This document shows, one piece after another, positions 24,341 to 34,400 of a stretch of 64,000 nt of DNA. Each line of letters begins with the position of its first letter. Position 1 is the stretch's first letter. The translations under genes and the position numbers were made by a program. Under the pieces are notes generated by a model. The model was not told where the DNA came from and ran no database searches. It saw only the letters and a list, made by a program, of their open reading frames with translations. The stretch is from Ceraceosorus guamensis (taxonomy: Eukaryota; Basidiomycota; Exobasidiomycetes; Ceraceosorales; Ceraceosoraceae), in contig NW_020290060.1 in the NCBI RefSeq assembly GCF_003144195.1, positions 32,662 to 96,661 on the forward strand, given 5' to 3'.

Positions 24341-25601
24341 TCACAGCTTGCTTTGCTTTGCGCTCTGAGATTTGACTTTCGCGCGAGCAAGGATAGCGCG
24401 ACCTGCGCTGCTACCATTGGGTCTATCGAGCTGTTGTGAGATCCAGGCGCCAATTTGCGCCAAAGCGTCAAGATCGAGGCCAGTGTCGTACCCTGATTCG
24501 TGAAGCGCATAGACCACGGACTCGACGTCAACGTTGCCGCTAGCGCCTGCAAAGGGCCAGAGGGGTCAGCCTTCCTTGCTTTCTTACAGTCAATCAGGAG
24601 GGCACACTGGAGCGAGCGTTGCTCGTGCACTGCAGCCCACTCACCCGGCGAGTACGGGCAGCCACCGAGGCCACCAACAGCTGCGTCGACCACTCTTACG
24701 CCTGCATTGACCATCGCTAATACGTTTGCCACTGCTGATCCAAAGGTATCGTGGCAGTGCGCGGCGAAGCGCACAGAAGGTGCATGACGCGTACACTCGT
24801 TCAGCACATTGAGCATCTGACCTGGTGTCCCTGCACCAGTAGTGTCGCCTAGGCTGATCTCGTAACATCCCATCTCCAGCAGCGTCTTTGCAATTTTTCC
24901 GACGTCTGCAGGATTGACCTTTCCCGAGTACGGACAGTCCGCGACGACACTGATGTAACCCCTCACCCGAATCCCATGCCCTAGCGCTTTGCTGGTCACC
25001 TTGGACAACCGCTCCAAGGATTCATGGATGGTACAGTTCGTGTTGGCTTTGGTGAAGGCGTCGGTCGCGGCTGTGAAGATGGCAATCTCGTCTGAGCGTC
25101 CGGCCGCTCGACCTTTGGGCCCGACCATGTCCAGGAAGTTGACCAAGCCCCTGTCATTGGGCACCAAGAAGGGATAAGAGACGCCTTGCTTGACCGTCAT
25201 TTGCTCTAGCACAGCTGCAGAATCTGCCATCTGGGTGGCCCTCTGTGTAAGCGCTATGGCTCTCGCACCTCATGCGCGCACCCTTCTCGCTGCGTATTCA
25301 CCTGAGGAACCCACTTGGGACTGACGAAAGAGCCCGCTTCCACAGTCTCGACGCCCGCTTCCTCAACCAGCCTTCGAATCAGCTCAAGCTTGGTGGTCAG
25401 CGGGACGACTTGTTTCTCGTTTTGCAGTCCATCTCGAGGAGACACTTCTACAATCCGCACGTGATGAGGGCTATCCTTTCCCAGGCCTGGACTGAGCGCG
25501 ATGCTGGCAAGGGCTCGAGAAGTAGCGCACGGCAGCAGGCTGTAAGCATCTGCTCTCGGGCGTGCCATGCTCAGGGCTCGAGTGACGCTTCTTGAAATCA
25601 T
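24341..25601 (-). CDS. HMGCL: Hydroxymethylglutaryl-CoA lyase with C-terminal SKL
   Basis: Exons 25302-25601, 24645-25230 and 24341-24546; 363 residues. It splits HMG-CoA into acetoacetate and acetyl-CoA, the last step of leucine breakdown. Residues 1-45 form a basic, Ser/Arg/Ala-rich presequence (MISRSVTRALSMARPRADAY), suggesting mitochondria. Family blocks follow: VEVSPRDGLQNEKQ, EAGSFVSPKWVPQMAD, GYEISLGD-type CYEISLGDTTGAGTPG, FAAHCHDTFGSAVAN, and the active-site Cys loop GGCPYSPGASGN, interrupted by the last intron. The protein ends QSKL, a type 1 peroxisome signal (vertebrate lyase ends CKL), so dual mitochondrial and peroxisomal targeting is likely. It is head to head with a peroxisomal thiolase 559 bases away. 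An upstream-extended start in the same frame exists but lacks ATG support. Confidence 0.94.
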
Positions 25602-26160
25602 CTCGAGTTCTTCGGCGTTATGGATTTGCTGGGACGCTTCTTGGGTGAATGCAAGCCAAAGACATCGAACCTGTGACCCTATGTATCGGACATTGCTTAG
25701 GTGCGCAACCGCTTCGATCGTCACACCCACCAGCACTTTGGGATGTAGCTGGGATGTGTGGAGTGGAAGGCAGGCAACGCGCACCGTATATACACAGCGT
25801 GCTAGCTGAGAGGAACCCGCACGGGGAGCCGAATTTGCCGTGATGCCAGTTCTCGCGCGAGTGAGCCCAAGCCGCTGTCCATTCCCCACGCAAAGGCATG
25901 AAAGTCGGCCCGGAAGTGCCGGCATGCCCTCCGCGCTCGTACGGACGTGGATGTGCTATAGGTGTGCCCACGACCCGAACCATATGATCGATGCGCATAC
26001 AGCCAGCGGGGTCGGCCCAGCAGGAGAATATGCAATGTCCAGGAACCAGTCTCGAGGTCAGATCCCCTTTCCTTTCTCCCTAACACCCACAAGCCCGCGA
26101 TTCTGGTAGCTAGGTTTCGAGCTTCTCTTCTGGAAATCAAACTAAAGCTGTGACACGACG
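25602..26160. other. Bidirectional promoter region, HMG-CoA lyase / thiolase
   Basis: 559 bases between two outward-starting genes whose products both carry peroxisome signals. No credible gene inside. I found no strong palindrome or TATA box placed symmetrically for both genes. Confidence 0.6.
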
Positions 26161-27948
26161 ATGGCGCAAAGGCTTCAACAATTTGCTTCTCACCTCGATC
26201 CGCGCACATGGTCAGGCAAAGGTTTGGCCCACGCCAAGCTGAAGAACGATGACGATGTGGTCATAGTGGCGACAGGCAGAACGCCCTTCTGCAAAGGGTT
26301 CAAAGGTCAGCTCAAAGACACGCCCTTCGACCTGCTCTGCCTTGAAATCTTCAAGGGCATCATTTCCAAATCTCAGGTCGACCCCAAGCTCATCGAAGAC
26401 GTCGTGGTGGGGAATGTGAGGAACGACTTCAACGCGTACCACATTCGAGCTGCTGCTCTCGCCGCCGGCATCCCCAACTCAAGTCCCACCCTGGTTGGTC
26501 AGTCATCGGCGGCACCCGATCAGCATACATGGCTCCGAGTTGTTCTGACAGCTTCCTTCTCATCCCTCAGTCAACCGCTTCTGTTCCAGCGGTCTCATGG
26601 CTATCCGCACCGTTGCAAACCAGATTCAGACGGGCGAAATCGACTGTGGACTGGCGGTCGGCATTGAATCGATGAGCCAAGGCCCCTCGCCAAAGCTCAA
26701 CTTCTCGCCCGAAGTGGAGAATGGAAGTCAGGAAGCGTTCGACTGCAAGTACCCCATGGGCTGGACAAGCGAGAACGTTGCAGGTGAGAATGATTTCATA
26801 CTTCTTCAGCGCATCGAGCGAACGTTCAGTATGCTGAGTTGTGTCACGTTGCTAAGGCGACTTTAACATTTCGCGGGAGAGGATGGACGCCTGGGCGGCG
26901 CAGTCGCACCAGCGGGCAGCAGCAGCGCAAGCCTCGGGTACATTCGACGCAGAGATAATTCCAATCACGGCAATCGAAAAGCAGGGCGAAGCGCGAGTGC
27001 ACAAAGTAGTCTCTGCAGATGATGGCATTAGATCAAACAGTTCTGCGGAGAGCTTGGCAAAGATCAAGCCTGCCTTTCCCCAGTGGCAACCGGCTCATAC
27101 CACTGGCGGCAACGCATCACAGATCACGGACGGTGCGGCTGGCGTATTGCTTATGAGACGTAGCTTGGCCAACAAGCTGGGCAAGAAGGTCATTGGCAAG
27201 TACGTGTCTACCGCAGTCAGCGGTCTTGCTCCGAGGATCATGGGCATCGGTCCTAGTCTGGCTATTCCGAAAGTGGGTACAGTATTTCCCATCGTTTTAC
27301 CCTCCGACCAGGCTGACGTGCACATGGGGTCGGCTCCTTCCAGGTGCTCGAGCTGAGCGGCATCTCCAAGGACCAGGTGGACCTGTTCGAGATCAACGAA
27401 GGTAAGCTGTGTTCCTGCGACTCAATCGCCATTTGCGCTGACACCTCATGCTGCATTAAATAAGCTTTCGCTTCGATGATCGTCTATTGCAAGGACAAGC
27501 TCGAGATTCCGGATGACAAGCTGAATGTGAATGGTGGAGCATGCGCTCTCGGTCATCCGCTTGGTGCAGTGAGTATCGGCGTGGGCATCTTCTTGCCGTC
27601 AATCCACTGATGGCTACTCTATTCGCAACATTAGACTGGTGCGCGTCTGGTCGTGACAATTTTAAACGAACTGGAAAGGCGCAATCAGCACGTCGGCGTC
27701 GTCTCCATGTGCATTGGTCTGTGAGTGCTGTGCACAGTCCGTCGGAAGGCGATCATGCAGCCGAGTGCGAACTTTTCTACAACTACATCGAACGCTGACA
27801 ACGACCCCGTCATCTCTCTCCTTGTTCTCATTAGCGGTATGGGCGCTGGTGAGTACCGCGAGGCCAACGTGCGCGAAGTGACGAGTCCGCTGAAAGGTTG
27901 CTCCGCGCTCTCTTCTCTTTAGCTGCCGTAATCCTTCGCGAAGACTAA
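26161..27948 (+). CDS. POT1: Peroxisomal 3-ketoacyl-CoA thiolase (PTS2 type)
   Basis: Eight exons: 26161-26497, 26571-26783, 26857-27272, 27344-27401, 27465-27568, 27635-27720, 27835-27848, 27923-27948; 417 residues. Residues 4-12, RLQQFASHL, fit the PTS2 consensus R-L-x5-H-L, so import by Pex7 is expected. Catalytic features: nucleophile Cys in [17 protein letters not shown], the His in [11 protein letters not shown], and the second Cys in CIGLGMGAAAV. It cleaves 3-oxoacyl-CoA in the last step of straight-chain beta-oxidation. Exon 7 is a 14-base microexon inside the CIGLGMGAAAV motif; without it and the next exon the motif is broken. The first donor is the less common GTCAGT. Confidence 0.93.
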
Positions 27949-30340
27949 GGATTGTCTGGCCAAGTAGCTCGCTCCTTACGAATGGGGCTTGGCGCCTGCG
28001 ATCGGCAGATGTAGGGTTAAGCTACTGTATTCATCATTGCCCCAATTTCTCAGAGTGTGCGCAGCTGAAGATGCAATTGTTGCAGCTGGTGTGGGGCGGG
28101 GATGTCGCAAATATGGGCATTCTTCACTCTGATTGAGATTCGAGCAGCATTTGATCAGGAGCAGAGGCATCGCTTAGTCTCTGTGAAGCTTTCATGTATC
28201 AGTCGTCGGATCTCCATGCGTGTTCTCATGTCAAGCGAGGTCTGTCGCTACCCGTCCGACGCGAGGTCGAAAGCCACTCTCGGAAGCCTTCATGCTTGGC
28301 TTGAATGCGACATTTCTTGGATCATTCGATGGAGCTTGGGACTATTCTTGCCAGTCAGCATTCAAGAGGTCCTCACTTGAAGTTCTGGGAACATCTGAAG
28401 CCACACGTCCGGTGTGGATGAGGTACGACTTGAGGTGATCGGCTGCCCTCTTTACCTTGCCAAGCCTACCGGTCAAGCCCCCGTCAACGCACACACGTTT
28501 TCATGGTCTTCTCCTCTCTCCACTCATCAAGATTCGGAATCGAGCAGGTCTTGTGATTGTGCAAGCAGTAGTCTCGCTCCAGAAGAGTCGCGAGTCCGAG
28601 TCTGCGCTCAAGAGTACATACCCCTACTGAAACAACGCGATTTGAAATTGCGCGCTGCACAAGATCGCGAGCCAAGAATTGATTCCTGAATAAATCAAAT
28701 GCGATCAAATGATTTGATGTTTCTTGCGCCGCCATTTGAATGCCGAGAAATGGGGCACGGTGAAGATGGTTCTTTTGCAGCTCTAGGCAGTACGAGATGC
28801 CGAAGACCGCAGATAGGTGATGCAGAGTCTGAAAGGTTTCAAGATCGAAGGATCCGGTTCGTGGAAGCAGAGGCCGCCGCCGCCATCACGCTTCATCCTA
28901 TACATCAATAACAATTCGCCAAGAACACACTCATCACTCTGCGGCCGTGTTCTGACGTTCTCATCCAAAGCAACAAGAAAGCAACACTCAGACTGCTCCA
29001 TCGCCCTGTCGCCTCTGCTGCTTATTCTGCACGGTTCGCGCTTCTCTAGATCGAGAACGAGGGATGAGCAGCCTAGCGGCAGCACGACCCGCAGGTGAAT
29101 GCGCAAGGGAGCGTCATCGGATGGACGAGGCTGCGCTCTGGGCGCTGCAGCAGCACATCAAGAATGCAGAGGGAGGTCAATCCATTCGACTCGTCTCCAT
29201 CGTCCATTTGTGCTCCGCTCCAAATCGCTGATTACGCGCTAAAACTTTGTAGGTGTAGGCTTGAACATCAGTGGTGCAAGTGCGCCGTACGCGAGTCGAA
29301 GAGTAGAGCCCGGCCCCTACCTTGCTCACACCGAGATGCCGGCCGTAGCTTCGGAAGCTGCGCCAGACGGCAGAACGGATTCAGCGCGCGGACTGCTGCT
29401 GCGAGTCGCGACTCTAAAGAGGCGGACTTGGGATTTGGCTGTGATCGAGCACTGTAGCGCGACTCCTCGCACATCTTCGTTGACGGTGTGGAAATAGGGA
29501 TGGGATATGAGCAAGCCGCCGCCCCTTGCCTCCTGCTACGGGTTCATGTGCCTGCTGATCTGCGTGATGCCTACCACAGACATTCACGATTCGTGATTGG
29601 AGCTGCATGTATGCTGTGTGCAGCTCGGGATGCAGAGCAGCTCTTGGTCGTTTCTGCTAGCGCGTCGGCGCGTCGTTGGTCTTGGCCCTTCGATCGCGTC
29701 TCCTATACAGCCCCCTCCCAGCAATGAATGTTCGGCTGCGCTCGACACGACTCTTGAGCAAGAATAGAGACGCGGGCAAACACAATCCCTGCATCGCCGG
29801 TACGGCAGGAAGGGGCTCGTCGCCCGCCCAGAACAAGCTCGCCCGCCATTTGCGTTCTTAAGTTGCCCTGGCACCAGCCCAATAGGCAGATCCGCTCGAT
29901 GGTATATTCAAGAAAGCCGGCTTTTGAGTTTCAATGTCAAGAACTTTTTTTTTGAAATAAACTTTTCGAATCCTCCGCGGATTTGTAAGGGAAGGGATGC
30001 GCGTGCGCGCTCCCTCCTCGCATGTGTTTCAATCTGCTGCTGTAAATACTCGTGACTGGTGACTTCTATAGACAATAGTCAAGAGGGGCTCGCCATCACT
30101 CCATCACCATCCCTCCTCAACCCTCTTCACTCACCCATATCCGACACTCCCTCACCATCACAACCTACCTCCCACACGCGCAGCCTCCAAACCGCACCAC
30201 CACCACAACCTCTGGACCGCATAATTAGTGATCTCACGTAACGCGACACGACCTGTCCAGTCTCACTTTCTTTTCGACCTTTCTGCTGTCTCCAAGCTCG
30301 TATTCGATCACGCTCACCTTCCTCCCATCACAATCTCACG
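27949..30340. other. Intergenic, 2.4 kb
   Basis: Between the thiolase and Kre9-like genes. Many short open frames occur on both strands but none shows a domain or splice pattern. A clean dispersed-element copy lies at 29582-29598 (ATTCACGATTCGTGATT), and a T9 run near 29947. The last 300 bases are C/A-rich with a CTCACCATCACAACC-like leader. Confidence 0.55.
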
Positions 30341-31218
30341 ATGAAGTTCAGTCTGGCAGCCGTTACCGCGCTCCTTGCCGTCGCTCAAACTGTGACCAGT
30401 ACGGCAGTGATTACTCAACCGGTCGCATCCACGGACAAGAACGGTGGCAGTCGCCTCACCATTGAGTGGCACGACGACAACAAGGCCCCCACGCTGAAGG
30501 ACTGGGGAGACATCAACATCTACCTCGCTGCTGGATCCCAGAACGTCCAATTCAAGCTCCAAGAAGTGGCTGCTGGCGTCAAGAGCACCGCTACTTCGAG
30601 ACGTTTCAAGATTGACCCTAGCATCGGCGAGACTGGACAGTACTAGTGAGTAGAGCAGAGGCACCCGGATCAATGTACAGGGCGCGTTGGCTGGCGAGGC
30701 GATGCCGGTTGCGAGGACGCCGAGACTCAATTTACGGCGTTGGTCGCATGGCGCTTTGTTTAGCATGCTGCCCGCACGGACATTCATCCAATTACGAATA
30801 TAGTCGCCGCGTCCCCTACATATTTGCTGACACTTCTCTCACTGCACCTCCTGTGTCCAGCTTCATCCGCATGGAGGGCACCAAGCTCGGAGCCAACAAC
30901 CTCCCGCCCATGTCCTTCTCTGCCCGTTTCAAATTGGACAAGATGACTGGTCACTTCAACTCAACCGTCCTTGCGGCAGCGAAGGGCCAGGAGGGCGCTG
31001 CATCTCCTACTGCCGGCGCGGCAAAGGTGTCGTCTACCTCGACTCTCAGCACTCAGAGAGCCTCTGCGACCCCTCTCACCGGCAGCGCTTCTGCCAACCG
31101 TAGCTCTTCTAACACCTCGGGCTCGAGCTCGGCTGCTGGAATTGTCTTGCCCGCTCACTTCTTGAGCGCAGCTGCCGGTATCGGAGCTGCGGCTGTGGGA
31201 GCCGTGATGCTCTTGTAA
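30341..31218 (+). CDS. Kre9/Knh-like GPI-anchored Ser/Thr-rich protein
   Basis: Exons 30341-30645 and 30861-31218; 220 residues. A signal peptide (MKFSLAAVTALLAVAQTVTS) is followed by VITQPVASTDKNGG and LTIEWHDD (about 25-50), then IYLAAGSQNVQFKLQEVAAG and YYFIRMEGTKLG. This pattern, a beta-rich Ig-like domain beginning with P and W near the start, matches the Kre9/Knh1 N-terminal family. Residues about 145-195 are Ser/Thr/Ala-rich and probably O-mannosylated; the end is hydrophobic (FLSAAAGIGAAAVGAVMLL) after a small-residue site, indicating a GPI anchor. Relatives affect cell wall beta-1,6-glucan or are wall proteins of unknown role. Confidence 0.75.
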
Positions 31219-31853
31219 AGACAGAGACGGAGCCTAGTGCCAAAATTTCTCTGGTCATCTACAAACGCCTGGTCTATCCTTGATTCGTCTCTCTCATCTT
31301 GGTTCCTGGTCATCCATGCATCCCTCTAGTACACCGGTCCGACGGCATCAGTCCCCATTTCGAAGCTCGTGGCTCTGCGACGTCCGCACATTTGCGCACA
31401 CACACTCTCCCTCTTCTCCATGGCGCAGACTACCCGCCTTGTCTTTCGCGGATAACAATCGTGCATCCAACGTCTGACCGCATCGCTTGACACACCACGA
31501 CTTCCGCTCGACGCTTTCGCTTGTGCATGCCCATCCACTACTGCCAGCTGTACATAGCTCGTCCTCTCTATACTCCCTTCGCAGTCGCTCTCGCACGAGA
31601 GCCTTGCCCTTGCATCTTTCCGTTGACCGGAAAGACCCACCGCAATAACATCCAACGCTCTCGCGCAACCATGATCACGGTCGTGTGAGTGCGATTTCAT
31701 GGGCCTTGGCGTCAGGAAGTGACGAATGTGTGAGCAAGAGTAGATCTCAGAGGGGGGATCCGACGCAAAGTATGTCATTCGAACAGGTCCGCGGCGAAGT
31801 CTGGGCTAATTTGTTGTGGAGACATCTAAGTACACGCGAAGGGGATTTCGGCA
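31219..31853. other. Intergenic 3'-3' spacer
   Basis: 635 bases between the convergent Kre9-like and zincophore genes. Open frames here lack domains; it probably contains both 3' UTRs. Confidence 0.5.
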
Positions 31854-32913
31854 TCAAACACAGTGGACAGTGCCGTCAGCGTGAGTGTGGCAGTCCTGTG
31901 CTGCAGCTGTGGCGCTGGCTGAGGTGCTCGTCGCTGAAATCGTGCTTGTGGGAGAGGCGTCGTGATCGTGATCGTGATCGTGATCGTCATGTTCGTGCTC
32001 GTGGTCGTGGTCCTCGTGATGCCTATCCGCAGGGCAACCCTGCTCGTCGATGTTGGCGCGCACAAACGCTTCAAACGCAAAGTCTTGCAGCGAATGCTGG
32101 TTCTTGACGCTCTCCGTCACGTTGTTCCTGGCCAATTCTAGAAGGGCCGGATACTCGTCTGCCGTGTGGCCGACGTGGTCGTTGGTCATCGTTGGCAGGT
32201 GCATGGCGCGGTGCAGCAGATCGGTGGCCCAGTACACATTAACATTGTCGTGAATCAGCGAAAAGCCATTTGCGCAAGCCTTCTCGATGGGCAAGCGAGT
32301 CTGGAAAGAGAGAGGGCAAATGACCGTCTCTCCGGTGGCGCTACGATCGGAGATGCAGAGGAATGCAGAGGAGACGCTTCGGTCAATGACTTGCCATGCT
32401 GACACTATGGTCAACTTTCTCGACTCACTTGTTTCCGCGCCAATGACCATTGTAAGTTGGCTGCGTCTCGCAGTTGCGATCCGGGTCATCGCAGCGGAAA
32501 AGAGTGGCACTCTTGTCCGACTCGAGAACTCGCAGGTAGATCCCAAGAGGTACGCTAGGATCAGAACCTTCTCCGAAGTAGGTTTGATACACTTCCGACT
32601 GGTTGCCGTGCAGCAGAATGTGGTCCGCAGCGCCTCGCAACAACCTCTTCAGGTCGAACAGACCGCGCTCCAGCTGCATACGTTGCGACTTGTTGCACGA
32701 CTCGTGAATGGGAAAATCAGGCTGCAGGGAACGAGAGGCTGGGCTCGTGATAGTAGGAGGGACGAAGGTTTCGTTGGAGGCGACGGCCTCCTGACGCGCA
32801 AAGACCCCAAAGTTGGCACCGTCTACGATGGGTTCAGCAACATAGGGGCGAGCAATGGCGGTCGTGACCACGGTGGCAGCCAAGGTGCTTAAGAAGGTGA
32901 CAGTCAACTTCAT
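31854..32913 (-). CDS. PRA1: Secreted zincophore, Pra1 / Asp f 2 family
   Basis: Exons 32429-32913 and 31854-32340; 323 residues. The start is the ATG of MKLTVTFLSTLAAT, a signal peptide; an upstream in-frame GTG is not used. The family core is present: CDDPDRNCETQPTYNGHWRG (about 142-161), ETVICPLSF, and TDLLHRAMHLP with the two zinc-site His (205 and 209), then a conserved DEYPALLELA helix. Residues about 269-289 are almost only His, Asp and Glu, followed by a Ser/Thr linker and the terminal Cys/His motif CHTHADGTVHC (312-322). In Candida albicans Pra1 captures zinc outside the cell and docks to the cell; in Aspergillus fumigatus aspf2 is divergent from the zinc transporter gene zrfC. The same divergent arrangement is seen here. 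A role in zinc scavenging is inferred from these. Confidence 0.9.
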
Positions 32914-33012
32914 TTTGAGAGTCACGATGGATCGGGGTGACTTTTGAATGGGGTGGGGGTCGAGCTACGTTGGACTGAATGGATGTGCTCGAAAGGTTAC
33001 ATGGAGGACTTA

Positions 33013-33019
33013 CTTTATA
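33013..33019 (-). promoter_or_regulatory. TATA box of zincophore gene
   Basis: TATAAAG on the minus strand, 100 bases upstream of the zincophore ATG. Confidence 0.55.
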
Positions 33020-34302
33020 CCTGCCAAAGTGAACCGCTATCCCAGCTAGTACTATTTAGCAGCACTCAATGATCCACGAAAAGCTTCTTTGCGCGTGCAG
33101 CTGGACGCTCAACATGACACATGAACGCGCCCACAATTTGGACTCTTGTGTGTCGTCGCTCGAAGGACTCAGAGTACCTTCACAACCCCGTCGAACGTGG
33201 CTGACGGTCGCCAAGACTTCCTTCGAGGACCTTGCGGGTGTGACTGTGAGCTCAAATCGCGCGTGAGAAACCGCAAATTTTGCTCCGGCGCGAGATTCTG
33301 CCAAGGAGGGTACCTCATGGGCACCGACATCTCTCATCGACCGAAGAGATGTTGGCGGCTGGCGGCATCCAAAGTGGTGATAGCTGCTGATCCCGGCGGG
33401 GCCGAGCGGATCAGGACGGGCTTGGGCGGCAAGGACCCGCAGCGAGGGCTGCCTGATTGTCGTTCGACCTTGAATGACCACCGCTCATCTTCGACGGAGG
33501 TACATGTCTTGGCGCATGAAACAAACGTTAGAGTACCGAAGTGCGTTCCTGGCGGACGAATGCTAAGGATGGACTCGCTGAGCACGCTTTGATTTGTACT
33601 CGAAGCCCAGGCTATCGTGCGGTGCAGCTATGGCACGCTTGTGCGCGCATGGAGAGTAGCTGTGCCGCGATGGAAAGGCAGGTAGGTGCCTTACTTGCTG
33701 CAGCCACGAACCACTGGGCCCTACTACTGATGACAATCGTTGATCGTGTGCGAGTTGTAGAGAGCATGCGCTGCTGCTGGAAACGGTGCTGCTCAGGGCT
33801 AAATGGATGCTTCGCATGGGTCGCGGCGAGGTGAGTGAGCTTTTTTGGACGCGCTTAAAGGCGAAGCTTGGCATGCACGACCGCGAGGGTCCTCTTTGCG
33901 CGTCTTTTGGTGCAAGAGCTGGATTTTCCCGCAAAGATGCTCCTGCTGCGGTCTTTCGTGAATCGATCAGGCTTGAGTCTAGGTCGTGGCCGGGGAGCGA
34001 TTGTACTTGCGGCTTCTGTGAGAGTCAGGGACTCTCGGGTTGCGCGAGTCATCCACGACGGACTCAGCTGGGGGCTCACCCTTGGCCTGTATACCAAATG
34101 AAAACGCCAAGACCGAGACCCCGAATATCAGGCACGAGGGAGCAGAGAGCAGATGGTAGGAAGATGAGCGAATTCCTCCGCCATTGCGATGGCCATGGGT
34201 GCGCGAGACCAAGCCAGGACTGGGAAAGGGAGCCGACGGCCGCGGAAAGCTATGGCAACCCCGAGAGCCCTCTTTGATTGAGATCACAGCCGGCAGAGTC
34301 TC

Positions 34303-34309
34303 TATAAAG
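34303..34309 (+). promoter_or_regulatory. TATA box of ZIP transporter gene
   Basis: TATAAAG on the plus strand, 92 bases upstream of the transporter ATG; the same heptamer at a similar distance as in the divergent zincophore gene. Confidence 0.55.
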
Positions 34310-34400
34310 ATCAGTCACATTTGCTTGCAACCTTACATGGACCCTCTGGCACAGAAGAGGTGCTGTTGACATCCTTTCGTGACATCAACTTCTACACGTC

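Larger units (their letters stand above)
32914..34400. promoter_or_regulatory. Shared divergent promoter of zincophore and ZIP transporter
   Basis: 1.49 kb with a TATAAAG box about 100 bases before each ATG (33013-33019 on minus, 34303-34309 on plus). Eight GCCARG (PacC/Rim101-type) hexamers occur on the two strands: 33210, 33300, 33508, 33548, 33867, 34081, 34106, 34213. One partial Zap1/ZafA-type site, ACCTTGAATG, is at 33467. Zinc and pH control is known for the homologous pair in Aspergillus; here it is only suggested. Confidence 0.5.

Noticed and set aside
28414-29457. Chains of 60-120 codon open frames between the thiolase and Kre9-like gene
   Set aside because: They overlap on both strands, have no shared splice signals and no recognisable protein features.
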